Shown here one piece after another: positions 49,582 to 58,279 of a DNA stretch of 64,000 nucleotides. Position 1 is the first letter of the stretch. Each line of letters begins with the position of its first letter. Made by a program: the position numbers and the translations under genes. Below the pieces are notes generated by a model. The model worked only from the letters and a program-made list of their open reading frames with translations, made no database searches and was not told the DNA's origin. The stretch comes from Corynebacterium kalidii. Its GTDB lineage: Bacteria; Actinomycetota; Actinomycetes; Mycobacteriales; Mycobacteriaceae. The DNA lies in NCBI RefSeq assembly GCF_022869005.1, contig NZ_JALIEA010000010.1:106585-170584 (forward strand), written 5' to 3'.

Positions 49582-50427
49582 ATGGACACCACAGCGGCAG
49601 TACACGCAGAAGGGCTCCGCAAGACGTTCCGCGGGACCGGTGACCGTCAGGTCACCGCCCTGCACGACGTCGACCTCACCGTCGACCGGGGCGAGATCGT
49701 GGCCCTGCTCGGCCCCAACGGGGCGGGCAAGACCACCCTCATCGACCTGATACTCGGTCTGACGAAGCCCACCGCGGGCACGGTGACGGTCGTCGGGGGC
49801 ACGCCACGCCAGGCGGTCACCGGCCAACGGATCGGGGCGGTGATGCAGACCGGGGGGCTGTTGCCCGACATGACCGTCGAGGCGACGGTGACGATGATCG
49901 CCGCGACCCTGACCGGCCCCCGCCCCGTGGCGGAGGTGCTGGAGCACGCCAAGCTCACCGGCATCCGTCGGCAACGGGTGGGACGGTGCTCCGGGGGTGA
50001 ACAGCAGCGGCTGCGTTTCGCGCTCGCGCTGCTCGGCGACCCCGAACTCCTCATCCTCGACGAACCCACCGCGGGGATGGACCCGGCCAACCGGCACGAG
50101 TTCTGGGACTCGATGCGAGTCCAGGCCGACCGCGGGGTCACCGTCCTGTTCGCCACCCACTACCTGCAGGAGGCGCAGGACTTCGCCCGACGCATCGTCC
50201 TGCTCGACGGGGGGACGGTCGTCGCCGACGGCACCCCGGCCGAACTCCAGGACGGCGACGTCGTCGTCGAGTACGACCTGGACGGACACCACAGCGTGAC
50301 CACCACCGACTCCGACGCGCTCGCCGCCGACCTGCTCGCCCGCGGGGCGACGAACCTGCGGATCACCGCACAGACCCTGGACGACACCTTCATCCGGCTG
50401 ACCGGCAACAGGAGTGAGGAATCATGA
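49582..50427 (+). CDS. ABC transporter ATPase (ABC-2 type exporter)
   Basis: 281 residues. Walker A GPNGAGKTT (44-52), signature CSGGEQQR and Walker B LLILDEPTAGMDP are intact, as in drug or peptide exporters of the CcmA class. The four-gene run ATPase-permease-kinase-regulator overlaps by four bases at each joint, an operon. In similar loci the kinase senses the exported or toxic compound. Substrate unknown. Confidence 0.92.
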   Translation: MDTTAAVHAEGLRKTFRGTGDRQVTALHDVDLTVDRGEIVALLGPNGAGKTTLIDLILGLTKPTAGTVTVVGGTPRQAVTGQRIGAVMQTGGLLPDMTVEATVTMIAATLTGPRPVAEVLEHAKLTGIRRQRVGRCSGGEQQRLRFALALLGDPELLILDEPTAGMDPANRHEFWDSMRVQADRGVTVLFATHYLQEAQDFARRIVLLDGGTVVADGTPAELQDGDVVVEYDLDGHHSVTTTDSDALAADLLARGATNLRITAQTLDDTFIRLTGNRSEES

Positions 50428-51188
50428 CCACCCTGCGTTTCGCGTTCCACGACCTGCGCCGCCTGTACCGCGACGGTGCGATGCTCTTCTTCTCGATGGG
50501 ACTGCCCGTCCTGTTCTACCTCGTCTTCGGCCAGGCGATGGGCTTCGGCGACGAGTCCGTCGGCACGGGCAATGTCTCGGCCTACATCATGATCGGCATG
50601 GCCCTCTACGCCGGTGTGACCGGTGCCGTCGCCGCCGCCGGGCAGATCGTGGTCGAGAGCACGACCGGGTGGGGGCGCCAGCTCGCGCTCACCCCGCTGA
50701 CCGGCGGCCAGCTCCTGGCGTCACGCCTGCTCGGCATCACGGTCCGTTCCGTACTGCCGGTGGCGGCCGTGTTCGTCGTGGGTGCCCTGACCGGGGCGTC
50801 GATGCCCGGGACGGCGTGGGCGACGTCCTTCGTGCTGTGCGTCCTGGGTGCCGTGCCCTTCGGGTTCTACGGCATCATGTGGTCGCAGATGTGGCCGACG
50901 GAGACCTCCGTGAGCATCGCCGGGACCAGCGTCGTCGTCCTGGCGTTCCTCGGCAACCTGTTCATGCCCCTGCCGGAGACGATGATGGCCGTGGGCCGGT
51001 TCAGCCCGCTGTACGGGGCCGCATCCCTGGCACGGGCACCACTGACCGAGGGTTACCAGTCGGTCTCGTACGACCCGGGGCTGGTCCAGGACCCGCTATG
51101 GTGGGCGGTGGTGAACGTCCTCGCCTGGTCGGCGGTGTTCATCCTCATTGTCCTGGCACTGCACAACCGGGAGAAAGGTCGACGATGA
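50424..51188 (+). CDS. ABC-2 type transporter permease
   Basis: 254 residues, six membrane segments, with the ABC2_membrane pattern including LFMPLPETMMAVGRFSPLYG. Partner of the upstream ATPase; overlaps it by ATGA and the kinase by ATGA. Exports an unknown compound. Confidence 0.9.
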   Translation: MTTLRFAFHDLRRLYRDGAMLFFSMGLPVLFYLVFGQAMGFGDESVGTGNVSAYIMIGMALYAGVTGAVAAAGQIVVESTTGWGRQLALTPLTGGQLLASRLLGITVRSVLPVAAVFVVGALTGASMPGTAWATSFVLCVLGAVPFGFYGIMWSQMWPTETSVSIAGTSVVVLAFLGNLFMPLPETMMAVGRFSPLYGAASLARAPLTEGYQSVSYDPGLVQDPLWWAVVNVLAWSAVFILIVLALHNREKGRR

Positions 51189-52258
51189 AGAACTTCGACG
51201 GTGCCTCCAGCCTGATGGCCTCGGTCTGGCTGGGGGTGCTCGTCGTTCCGGCGGTCCTCCTCGTCGTCACCGGGGGAGTGACCGTACGCACCGTGTCCGG
51301 TGTCGCCCTGCTGGCCCTGTTCAGCGCGGTCTACGCCCTCGCCTTCGGGCTGGTCGACCACTGGCCGCGCGGCTGGACGATGCCGCGCCGCCACCTGTTC
51401 TGGTTCAGCCTGCTCGCCCTGGTCGCGGTGGCGGTCGCCCTGGTCGTCGGGGCGTACGCCGCCTACCTCGTCCCCTTCTTCGTCGCCGTCATCGCGTTCC
51501 CGCTGCCGCTGGCCGTCAGCCTCCCGGCGACGGTCACCCTGGTGCTGGGGTCCACGGCCCTGGTCCAGCTCGTGGAACCCGCCGCGATGCCCGGGGCCCT
51601 GGGCGCCACGCTCGCCGGCCCGGTCATGGTCTACGCCGTGGCACTGGTGACCCGCCGCTACGAGGAGAAGACACACCTGGAGCACCAGCTGGCACTCGCC
51701 CGGGAACGCGAGTCCATCGCCGTGGACGTCCACGATCTGCTCGGCCATTCCCTCACCGTGGTGACCCTGAAGTCCGAACTGGCGACCCGGCTGCTCGACA
51801 CCGACCCCGCCGCGGCGAGGTCCGAACTCGAGCAAATCACCCGCCTGTCCCGCACCGCGTTGGCGGAGGTGCGTTCCACGGTGACCCGGATGCGCTCGCC
51901 GGACCTCGCCGGAGAGATCGAGGCCGCGCGCCGGGCGCTGACCACCGCCGGCATCGACGCCGTCCTGCCCGACGACGAGTCCGTGGCCGGGGTGAACACC
52001 CACCTGTACTCGTGGGTGGTGCGCGAAGGCGTCACCAACGTGGTCCGCCACTCCCGCGCCACACGGTGCGAAGTACTGATGGACGCCGACGGCGTCGAGG
52101 TCGTCGACGACGGTGACGGCTGGGACGGCACCCACGGCAACGGACTGGCCGGGCTGGACCGGCGGGTGGAGGACGCCGGCGGCACGCTGACCCTCACCGC
52201 CGGACCCGGGGGCCGGGGGACACGGCTGTCGGTGTCGATGACAGGAGGCCCACGATGA
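51185..52258 (+). CDS. Membrane sensor histidine kinase (NarL/DesK type)
   Basis: 357 residues. Five or so membrane segments in the first 155 residues, then HisKA_3 with phospho-acceptor His183 in VDVHDLLGH and a GHKL ATPase with GNGLAGLDRRV. No long extracytoplasmic domain, as in intramembrane-sensing kinases. Partner of the next gene. Confidence 0.92.
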   Translation: MKNFDGASSLMASVWLGVLVVPAVLLVVTGGVTVRTVSGVALLALFSAVYALAFGLVDHWPRGWTMPRRHLFWFSLLALVAVAVALVVGAYAAYLVPFFVAVIAFPLPLAVSLPATVTLVLGSTALVQLVEPAAMPGALGATLAGPVMVYAVALVTRRYEEKTHLEHQLALARERESIAVDVHDLLGHSLTVVTLKSELATRLLDTDPAAARSELEQITRLSRTALAEVRSTVTRMRSPDLAGEIEAARRALTTAGIDAVLPDDESVAGVNTHLYSWVVREGVTNVVRHSRATRCEVLMDADGVEVVDDGDGWDGTHGNGLAGLDRRVEDAGGTLTLTAGPGGRGTRLSVSMTGGPR

Positions 52259-52857
52259 TCCGGGTACTGATCGCCGACGACCAGGACCTCGTCCGCGGCG
52301 CACTCGTGGCACTGCTGTCCGGCGAGGACGACCTCGAGGTCGTCGCCGACGTCGGCCGGGGTGACGAGGTCGTCGACGCCGTGCGGGAGAACCGGGTCGA
52401 CGTCGCCCTGCTGGACATCGAGATGCCCGGCATGACCGGGATCGAGGCGGCGGAGGCACTCCGCGGACTGCCGTTCTGCCGGACGGTCATCGTGACCACC
52501 TTCGGACGTCCCGGCTACCTGCGCAAGGCACTGGCCGCGGGGGTCAGCAGCTTCGTGGTGAAGGACACCCCGCCGTCCCAGCTGGCCGAGGCCGTGCGGC
52601 GGGTGCACCAGGGACTGCGGGTGGTCGACCCCGCCCTGGCCGAGGAGTCGCTGTTCACCCCCGACTCGCCGCTGACCGGCCGGGAGGTGGACGTCTGCCG
52701 CGCGGCCCGCGGCGGCGCCGGCGTCCGGGAGATCGCCGCGGAACTGCACCTGTCCCAGGGGACGGTGCGTAACCACCTGTCCTCGGTCATCGGGAAGACC
52801 GGGGCGTCGAACCGCTTCGAGGCGGTGACCCTCGCCGATCAGAACGGGTGGCTGTGA
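52255..52857 (+). CDS. Response regulator, NarL/LuxR type
   Basis: 200 residues. Receiver with DD (8-9), phospho-Asp54 (LLDIEMPG) and a conserved Lys, then a LuxR-type helix-turn-helix (TGREVDVCRAARGGAGVREIAAELHL; key residues LTGREVDV and REIAAELHLSQGTVRNHLS). Overlaps the kinase by ATGA. The palindrome at 49507 may be its binding site. Ends convergently, overlapping the MFS gene by 19 bases. Confidence 0.93.
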   Translation: MIRVLIADDQDLVRGALVALLSGEDDLEVVADVGRGDEVVDAVRENRVDVALLDIEMPGMTGIEAAEALRGLPFCRTVIVTTFGRPGYLRKALAAGVSSFVVKDTPPSQLAEAVRRVHQGLRVVDPALAEESLFTPDSPLTGREVDVCRAARGGAGVREIAAELHLSQGTVRNHLSSVIGKTGASNRFEAVTLADQNGWL

Positions 52858-54011
52858 CGGGCCGTCACGGCGATGGAGACCACGCACACCACCGCACCCA
52901 CCACGAACACGGTGACGTAGCCGACGACCGGCGCCACCAGTGCGATGACGAAAGGCACGAAGAACCCCAGGTAGGTCAGTGCGTAGAACACCGCGGTGAG
53001 GGAACCGAGCTCCCCCGGGGCGGCGATACGCTGCACCTCCCGCAGCCCCGAGACCATCATGATGCCGTAGGCTGTCCCCAGTACCACCGCCGTGGGGACC
53101 AGGAACCACACCGCGTGGGTGGCGACCACCACGACCGCCGCGCACATCCCGAGCACCGCGGTACCCAGCGCGTACATCGGCGGGGTGATGCGCGCATCCG
53201 CCGGCAGCCGTCCCGCCCACGGCTGGACGAATGTGCCGGTCAGCATCGCCACACCGGCGACCAGGCCGGTGTACGCCACCGGCGCGGACACCCCGTCGGT
53301 GACCAGTGGCGGCAGAACCGCGAACGACGTCGTCGCCAGCCCGAACGCCCACGGTGCCCACAGTGCGACGGAGAACAGGAACCGGGGCGTCCGCGCCGAC
53401 GGCGGGAACCGCAGGCGCGACGGGGACCGTCCACCGGCTTCCGGGGTGACCCAGACCAACGGCGTCAGCACCACGGTCATGGCGAGGTGCAGCAGCAGCG
53501 GGGTGACGTCCGGCCCCGGCAACCACTCGGCGACCGGGCCGCTGACCAGGGGGCCCATCCCGAACCCGGCGGAGGTGGCCGCCGTGGCGCGCCGGGCCGC
53601 GGCACCCTCGTCACCGCCGGACCGCGCGGTGATCTCCTTGAGCCAGGAGGCGCCGGCGGCGAGGACCAGACCCACGGCCACGCCGGTGAGCATGCGCCCG
53701 GCGCTGAGCAGGACGGGGCCCCACGCGGAGCCGACGCCCAGGTGGGCGGTGAGCGTCACCAGCGTGCCCGCCGCCGAGAACAGCAGGGCGGGACGGACCA
53801 CCGCGCGGCGGCCGTGCCGGTCGGAGAAGGGACCGCCGACCATGAGCGCGGGGATCAGGCCGAGGACGTAGACGGCGAGGACGAGGTTCACCGGCGCCTG
53901 ACCCAGGCCGTGGACGTCGCGCATCACCGGGAGCAGGGGAGCGAAGAGGTTCGCGCCGTAGGACACGGCGAACATGCCCAGTGCGACGCGGACCCAGGGT
54001 GCGAGTGTCAT
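52839..54011 (-). CDS. MFS transporter
   Basis: About 390 residues, 12 membrane segments. The loop 2-3 motif GGPFSDRHGRRAVVRP is typical of drug/proton antiporters in the major facilitator superfamily. ATG at 54011 was chosen over 54020. Substrate unknown. Confidence 0.88.
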   Translation of the reverse strand: MTLAPWVRVALGMFAVSYGANLFAPLLPVMRDVHGLGQAPVNLVLAVYVLGLIPALMVGGPFSDRHGRRAVVRPALLFSAAGTLVTLTAHLGVGSAWGPVLLSAGRMLTGVAVGLVLAAGASWLKEITARSGGDEGAAARRATAATSAGFGMGPLVSGPVAEWLPGPDVTPLLLHLAMTVVLTPLVWVTPEAGGRSPSRLRFPPSARTPRFLFSVALWAPWAFGLATTSFAVLPPLVTDGVSAPVAYTGLVAGVAMLTGTFVQPWAGRLPADARITPPMYALGTAVLGMCAAVVVVATHAVWFLVPTAVVLGTAYGIMMVSGLREVQRIAAPGELGSLTAVFYALTYLGFFVPFVIALVAPVVGYVTVFVVGAVVCVVSIAVTARHSHPF

Positions 54012-54068
54012 GACCCACACTCTGGCATACAGTTCGGTCCCTTATGGGGCTGTGGGGTCCGGTGGGGC

Positions 54069-54605
54069 TCAGTTCACCACGAGACCGGACTCCGCCGCGC
54101 CGCGGGCACACGGGTCCGGCAGTCCGTCGAGCTCGTTGAACGGCATGGACACGGCCTCGACGTCCATGGTCTCGCCGACGTAGACGGTGTCCTTGCCCGG
54201 CAGCGTGACCGACGGACGGTCGCCCCGGGTGACGAACTCGGAGCCGACGGGCAGCACCAGGGGACGGGGCGCGTTCTCGCCATCGTTACCCCGGCCGTTG
54301 GGCCGCTTGAGCGCGAAACAGGAGCCGGGGCCGACGATGAGGCGGCCGGTCACCTGCTGCGGCTCACCCTCCGGGGTGTCCCTGGTGGTCAGCGCGATCG
54401 GGCCACCACCGGAGGAGGAGACGGCGATGTGGCCCTCGGGGATCTCGGGCTCTGAGGTGGCTGAGGTCGTCGAAGTCTCAGTGGTTGTCGTGGTTTCCGT
54501 GGTGAAGCTGGGGTCTGCGGTGCTGTCGTCGTCGCTGCAGGCGGTGACGGCCCCGAGGGCGAGGACGGCCGCCAGGGAAGCGGCGACGGAGCGGTGTCGT
54601 GTCAT
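54069..54605 (-). CDS. Hypothetical lipoprotein
   Basis: 178 residues. Signal peptide with lipobox AVTAC (Cys23), then a Thr/Ser/Glu-rich linker to about residue 55 and a beta-rich domain with no family recognised. Two later Cys (in GSCFAL and PDPCARG) may form a disulfide. Extracellular, lipid-anchored, function unknown. Confidence 0.8.
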   Translation of the reverse strand: MTRHRSVAASLAAVLALGAVTACSDDDSTADPSFTTETTTTTETSTTSATSEPEIPEGHIAVSSSGGGPIALTTRDTPEGEPQQVTGRLIVGPGSCFALKRPNGRGNDGENAPRPLVLPVGSEFVTRGDRPSVTLPGKDTVYVGETMDVEAVSMPFNELDGLPDPCARGAAESGLVVN

Positions 54606-54682
54606 GGGTGTTCTCTCTCCACGTCTGAATGGTTCACTACAGCCATGTTTACCAGTCAGGATGCGGGGTGTGTGGTGTTGGG

Positions 54683-57232
54683 TCAGGGGGTGTCGATCAT
54701 GGTGGGGACGGGAACCTGAAGTTGTGTGGCGATCGGAGTATAGAGATCGACACCTTCCTCCTGTGTCTGCAGGGACAGTAGGAGTGCGTATCGAACTGGT
54801 TGACCCTCACGGCCGGTACGTTTGTTGTACTTCCACCATCCACCCACGGGGAACACCGCGAGGCTGTTGCAACGGGATAACTCGGCACCGGTGCCGTACC
54901 AGTCGTCCTGGTGGAGTGACCCGAGTCCTTGTCGGCGAGGGCCGAGGGTCCATCGTTTGGACGCATCCTTGCCCGGTGAATTCCCTTCTTCCTCCCGTTG
55001 TGCTGTGTTGCTCACGCGTGCGATGAACTGCTGTTGTGTTTCAGTGGAGTCCTGGAGATCGAAGCGAAGGCCGTGGGAGGCATAGCTGTGGCGCCTCTGC
55101 CATCCACGACGTGATGCGGACGGTTCGATGAAGTAGGACAAGGTCACTCGGAGACGTACATCCTTCTCACCCAGCGCTTCGAGTGCTTCCGCGGGCCAAG
55201 GAAGGTCGTGCAGGCGAAGGGAGCGCATGGAGAACTCTCTCCCCTCAAAGGGGGTGAACTGATCCTGAGTGACGAGCGTGACTGCCTGCCGTGAGGAGTT
55301 CAGGACAGCGTCCTCGGTCGGTACGCCCCAGCCGAACGTCCGGAGCAGAACCTCGATCTCATGTTTACTGCCCCGTCGAGCTGTGTCGATCTCACGCTTC
55401 ATCGATGGCGTCCATTCTGCGCAATGCGGCAGAAGGCCACGGATAGTTTCCGGCCAGTAGTCGGGGTAACGCTGCATCGCAAGGACCGCGAGCCGGGCTG
55501 CCTGCGCAGTCGCTGCACTTGTTGCGTTAGCGGACGTTAAAGCGGTATCTGATGTGACTCCTGTTGAACGTAGCGACAACAGCGGATGACGCTCGTGAAT
55601 GTTCTTGCCGTCGCTGAGGACATTCCCTCCCTCCATGCAGATGTCCGGCTTCAACGGCCATTTCGAGTGGTCAAACAGGAGTGACGTGCTGCTGTGTGGT
55701 GAGAGGTCCCCAGAGGCTGCAATCGGCGACCAGCTGTCGTGCTGTGCGTCTGAGGGGCGTTCTGTGAGTTGGGTCGATGCACCGACGGTCAGGGCATTCC
55801 ATGCCTGGGCAGGGTCCTGAATCGCTGAGACAGCAGAAGCCTGACGATGTTTCTCCTGGTAGTGCGGAGGGTTGAGGTTGCCGGCCGCTATCACGAACAG
55901 GCGGCTGCTGTGAGGGTCGGGATCAGAGATCAGACGGAACTGATCACCTTCACGCATGCTGTCCGTTCCTGCGGCGATCGCGTCGATTGCCGCAGACCAC
56001 AGTGTCGGTTCCCCTGGTCGACCATCGGGTGTGGAACTCAGTGTGAGGCAGAAAACCCGGGGCCTCGGGTAAGTGATCTCGGGGAGGGCGACGGCCTCCG
56101 TTGTTGCTGTTCCGCGATCGGCTATCTCGATTTTTGGTTCTCGACGATCGGGAACCATACGTACGGATTCGAGTCGATGGAGTAGAGGGACCGTTTGAGT
56201 CGTGGTGAAATGGTCGTCGAGGTGGGGCCCGTACAGCGCAAGCCCGGCCATGGAGGTGCCGTGTGCGTGCGTGGCGGTGTTATCGGCCGGCCAACCGTTG
56301 ATCGCCTGGTGGTCGCTGTGTGCGAGAGCATCGCGGAGCAGACTATGAGCGCGTAGGACTCCGCTGTCGAGAAGGCAGACGGCCGGTGCATCCAGGTCGG
56401 GCGGGGTCACCCGATCCGCCAGATCGGTAACGTGCTCCTGTTGGATCATTCGACTCAGGTCTTCCACAGTGTCGATGAAGTCAGGGCTACGGATCTCGGC
56501 GATCGGAACGGGTGTCGAGGGGAGGGGGATGAGTTCTTCCCACGTTGCTTCGACCCAGACTACGAGGCGGCCCGATAGTTGAAGTGACCGTTCGCGTCTC
56601 CGTAGTCCGAACATGTCCGCAAATGCCTCAAACGCTGGCAGGGCTTCCTCCGTGGAACGGAGCCACAGTTGCCACCAGTGTTTCCCGCGAGTCGGAGGCT
56701 CGCCGTCGGACGTCCATAGATCCCTGAGGAACGCTGCCCGGACTTCGGCCATGTTCGCGATGAGTTCGTGGTTTTTCGGGTTGCTGTTCCGAGTCTCCTT
56801 CTCCAGGAAGTCCTGAAAGAGCTTCAGGAATGTCTCCCGATGGTCGTCAGACACCCACACTACTGCACGCTCCGGTAGATCGTCCGTCGCCGCGTGAAAT
56901 GAAAGAAGTAGCCACTGTGGCTGCTTTGGTGAGGTACGGTGCGGTGTCAGTTTGCTGAGCTTGTCAAGCTTGAGTGGATACTTAGCGCTGTCACCTTCGA
57001 TGACGATGATGGATCCCGTCGCCCTGAGCCTGTCGTCGAGATCGCTGAGTGCCTTTCTGCGAAGGTCGGTCTCGGTAAGAGCTTTATTGGTATCCGTGAG
57101 GACCTTGTTGCCGTGACTTCGGCGATCAACAGTGCGGACTCGCTGTTTACCGCCTCGTCGTGCTGAAAACTCTCTCGTATCGGAGAATCCTGCGACGAAG
57201 AGGTGGTCGAGAGTGTGGTGTTCGTCAGCCAA
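54683..57232 (-). CDS. ietS: Subtilisin-like protease of an IetAS-type defence pair
   Basis: 849 residues, start TTG at 57232, overlapping the ATPase stop by eight bases. S8 triad: Asp289 (LLDSGV), His324 (HGTSMAG), oxyanion Asn (IAAGN) and Ser572 in NATSAATAQ, where GTS reads ATS. No signal peptide, so it works in the cytoplasm. About 280 residues precede the protease and about 230 follow. Paired with an AAA ATPase this is the IetAS system, first named on Agrobacterium plasmids and later reported as antiphage. Base composition is more AT-rich than the core genome. Confidence 0.85.
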   Translation of the reverse strand: MADEHHTLDHLFVAGFSDTREFSARRGGKQRVRTVDRRSHGNKVLTDTNKALTETDLRRKALSDLDDRLRATGSIIVIEGDSAKYPLKLDKLSKLTPHRTSPKQPQWLLLSFHAATDDLPERAVVWVSDDHRETFLKLFQDFLEKETRNSNPKNHELIANMAEVRAAFLRDLWTSDGEPPTRGKHWWQLWLRSTEEALPAFEAFADMFGLRRRERSLQLSGRLVVWVEATWEELIPLPSTPVPIAEIRSPDFIDTVEDLSRMIQQEHVTDLADRVTPPDLDAPAVCLLDSGVLRAHSLLRDALAHSDHQAINGWPADNTATHAHGTSMAGLALYGPHLDDHFTTTQTVPLLHRLESVRMVPDRREPKIEIADRGTATTEAVALPEITYPRPRVFCLTLSSTPDGRPGEPTLWSAAIDAIAAGTDSMREGDQFRLISDPDPHSSRLFVIAAGNLNPPHYQEKHRQASAVSAIQDPAQAWNALTVGASTQLTERPSDAQHDSWSPIAASGDLSPHSSTSLLFDHSKWPLKPDICMEGGNVLSDGKNIHERHPLLSLRSTGVTSDTALTSANATSAATAQAARLAVLAMQRYPDYWPETIRGLLPHCAEWTPSMKREIDTARRGSKHEIEVLLRTFGWGVPTEDAVLNSSRQAVTLVTQDQFTPFEGREFSMRSLRLHDLPWPAEALEALGEKDVRLRVTLSYFIEPSASRRGWQRRHSYASHGLRFDLQDSTETQQQFIARVSNTAQREEEGNSPGKDASKRWTLGPRRQGLGSLHQDDWYGTGAELSRCNSLAVFPVGGWWKYNKRTGREGQPVRYALLLSLQTQEEGVDLYTPIATQLQVPVPTMIDTP

Positions 57233-58193
57233 GACTTGCCGCCCTCCGTGTAGTCAAGGCATTCACCACATCGTCGCGTTCGACGCGAGTCTTGCCACGC
57301 ATGAGTACCGCCTTGGCGGCAGACTCCGCAGCCTTGACCAGCTCGGCATGGCTCAGACCCTCCGTTAATGCTCCGAGCTTCGCCATGCTGGTTCCCTGTG
57401 CCAGTGTCCCTAGACGGGCACGCATCACGGCGGTCGCCTGCCGAGCGTCGGGAAGACTGTATGCCAGGACAGCGTCGAAACGTCTGAAAAGTGCCTTGTC
57501 GAGAATGCTGCGATGGTTCGTCGCGGCCAGAACGAGGGATTCTGGGCTGGCATCTTCAAGGAAGACCAGGAAGGAGTTGAGTATGCGGCGGGCTTCGCCG
57601 ACGTCGTTGCCTGACCGGTCAGCACCGAGAGCATCGAATTCGTCGAAGAGATACACAGCGCGGTGTCGTGCCACTGCGTCGAATACGGTTCGCAATTTGC
57701 CTGCGGTCTCACCCATGAACTTACTCAGGAGCCCGTCGAGTCGGACGGTGTACATCGGCAGCGACAGTTCGGTGGCGAGTACCGAGGCCGTCATGGTCTT
57801 ACCGGTCCCCGGCGGGCCTTCAAGCAGGAGTCGGTGGGCAGGCGCGAAACCATGGTCGAGGAGTACCCTCCGCTGTCGTTGCTCGGCAAGAACCTGGACT
57901 ACCTGGTCATGCAGCTCGCGCGGAAGAACAAGGTCGCTCAGACGGACATCCGGTTCGGAAGCCTCGACAAGTTCGGCCAAGTCGCCGCGTGGACGGTCAA
58001 GCGAGGTGACATTGCGCAACGGGGGCTGTGCCCGTGACGCGTCCACGGCTTTCTTGATGTCCCCGGCGAGAACATGATGTCCCCGTTTGGCCTCTTTGGC
58101 CGCTACTTGCAGTGCAACCGAGTAGAAGGTGGAGTCGTCCCCCGACGCATGGCTGCGCACCATCGCGGTGATCTGTTCGCCCAGGCCCGCCAC
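57225..58193 (-). CDS. ietA: AAA ATPase of an IetAS-type defence pair
   Basis: About 322 residues. The N-terminus resembles the TPR-like leader of these ATPases (SGDDSTFYSVALQVAAKEAK). The AAA core has Walker A GPPGTGKT (126-133), Walker B VYLFDEFDALG and a sensor/Arg-finger region NHRSILDKALFRRFD. GTG at 58193 is fixed by GGAGGGAGG six bases upstream; longer readings cross a palindrome. Presumably unfolds or senses a target for the partner protease. Lies directly after hsdR on the same strand. Confidence 0.85.
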   Translation of the reverse strand: MAGLGEQITAMVRSHASGDDSTFYSVALQVAAKEAKRGHHVLAGDIKKAVDASRAQPPLRNVTSLDRPRGDLAELVEASEPDVRLSDLVLPRELHDQVVQVLAEQRQRRVLLDHGFAPAHRLLLEGPPGTGKTMTASVLATELSLPMYTVRLDGLLSKFMGETAGKLRTVFDAVARHRAVYLFDEFDALGADRSGNDVGEARRILNSFLVFLEDASPESLVLAATNHRSILDKALFRRFDAVLAYSLPDARQATAVMRARLGTLAQGTSMAKLGALTEGLSHAELVKAAESAAKAVLMRGKTRVERDDVVNALTTRRAASLG

Positions 58194-58221
58194 GGCACGC
58201 CTCCCTCCACAGTCGATCACG

Positions 58222-58239
58222 TACAGTGGCTTCACTGTA
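58222..58239. promoter_or_regulatory. Palindrome upstream of ietA
   Basis: TACAGTG-GCTT-CACTGTA, perfect 7-bp arms (58222-58228, 58233-58239), 29 bases before the ietA start in the 86-bp hsdR-ietA gap. Candidate operator. Confidence 0.6.
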
Positions 58240-58279
58240 GCGTAGGGAGTGGACGTGAAGTGAGTGGAGCAGGGCAAGG

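Noticed and set aside
47632-50292. Very long minus-strand open frame opposite the phosphodiesterase, SDR and ABC genes
   Set aside because: Covers three well-supported plus-strand genes and has shadow-type composition.
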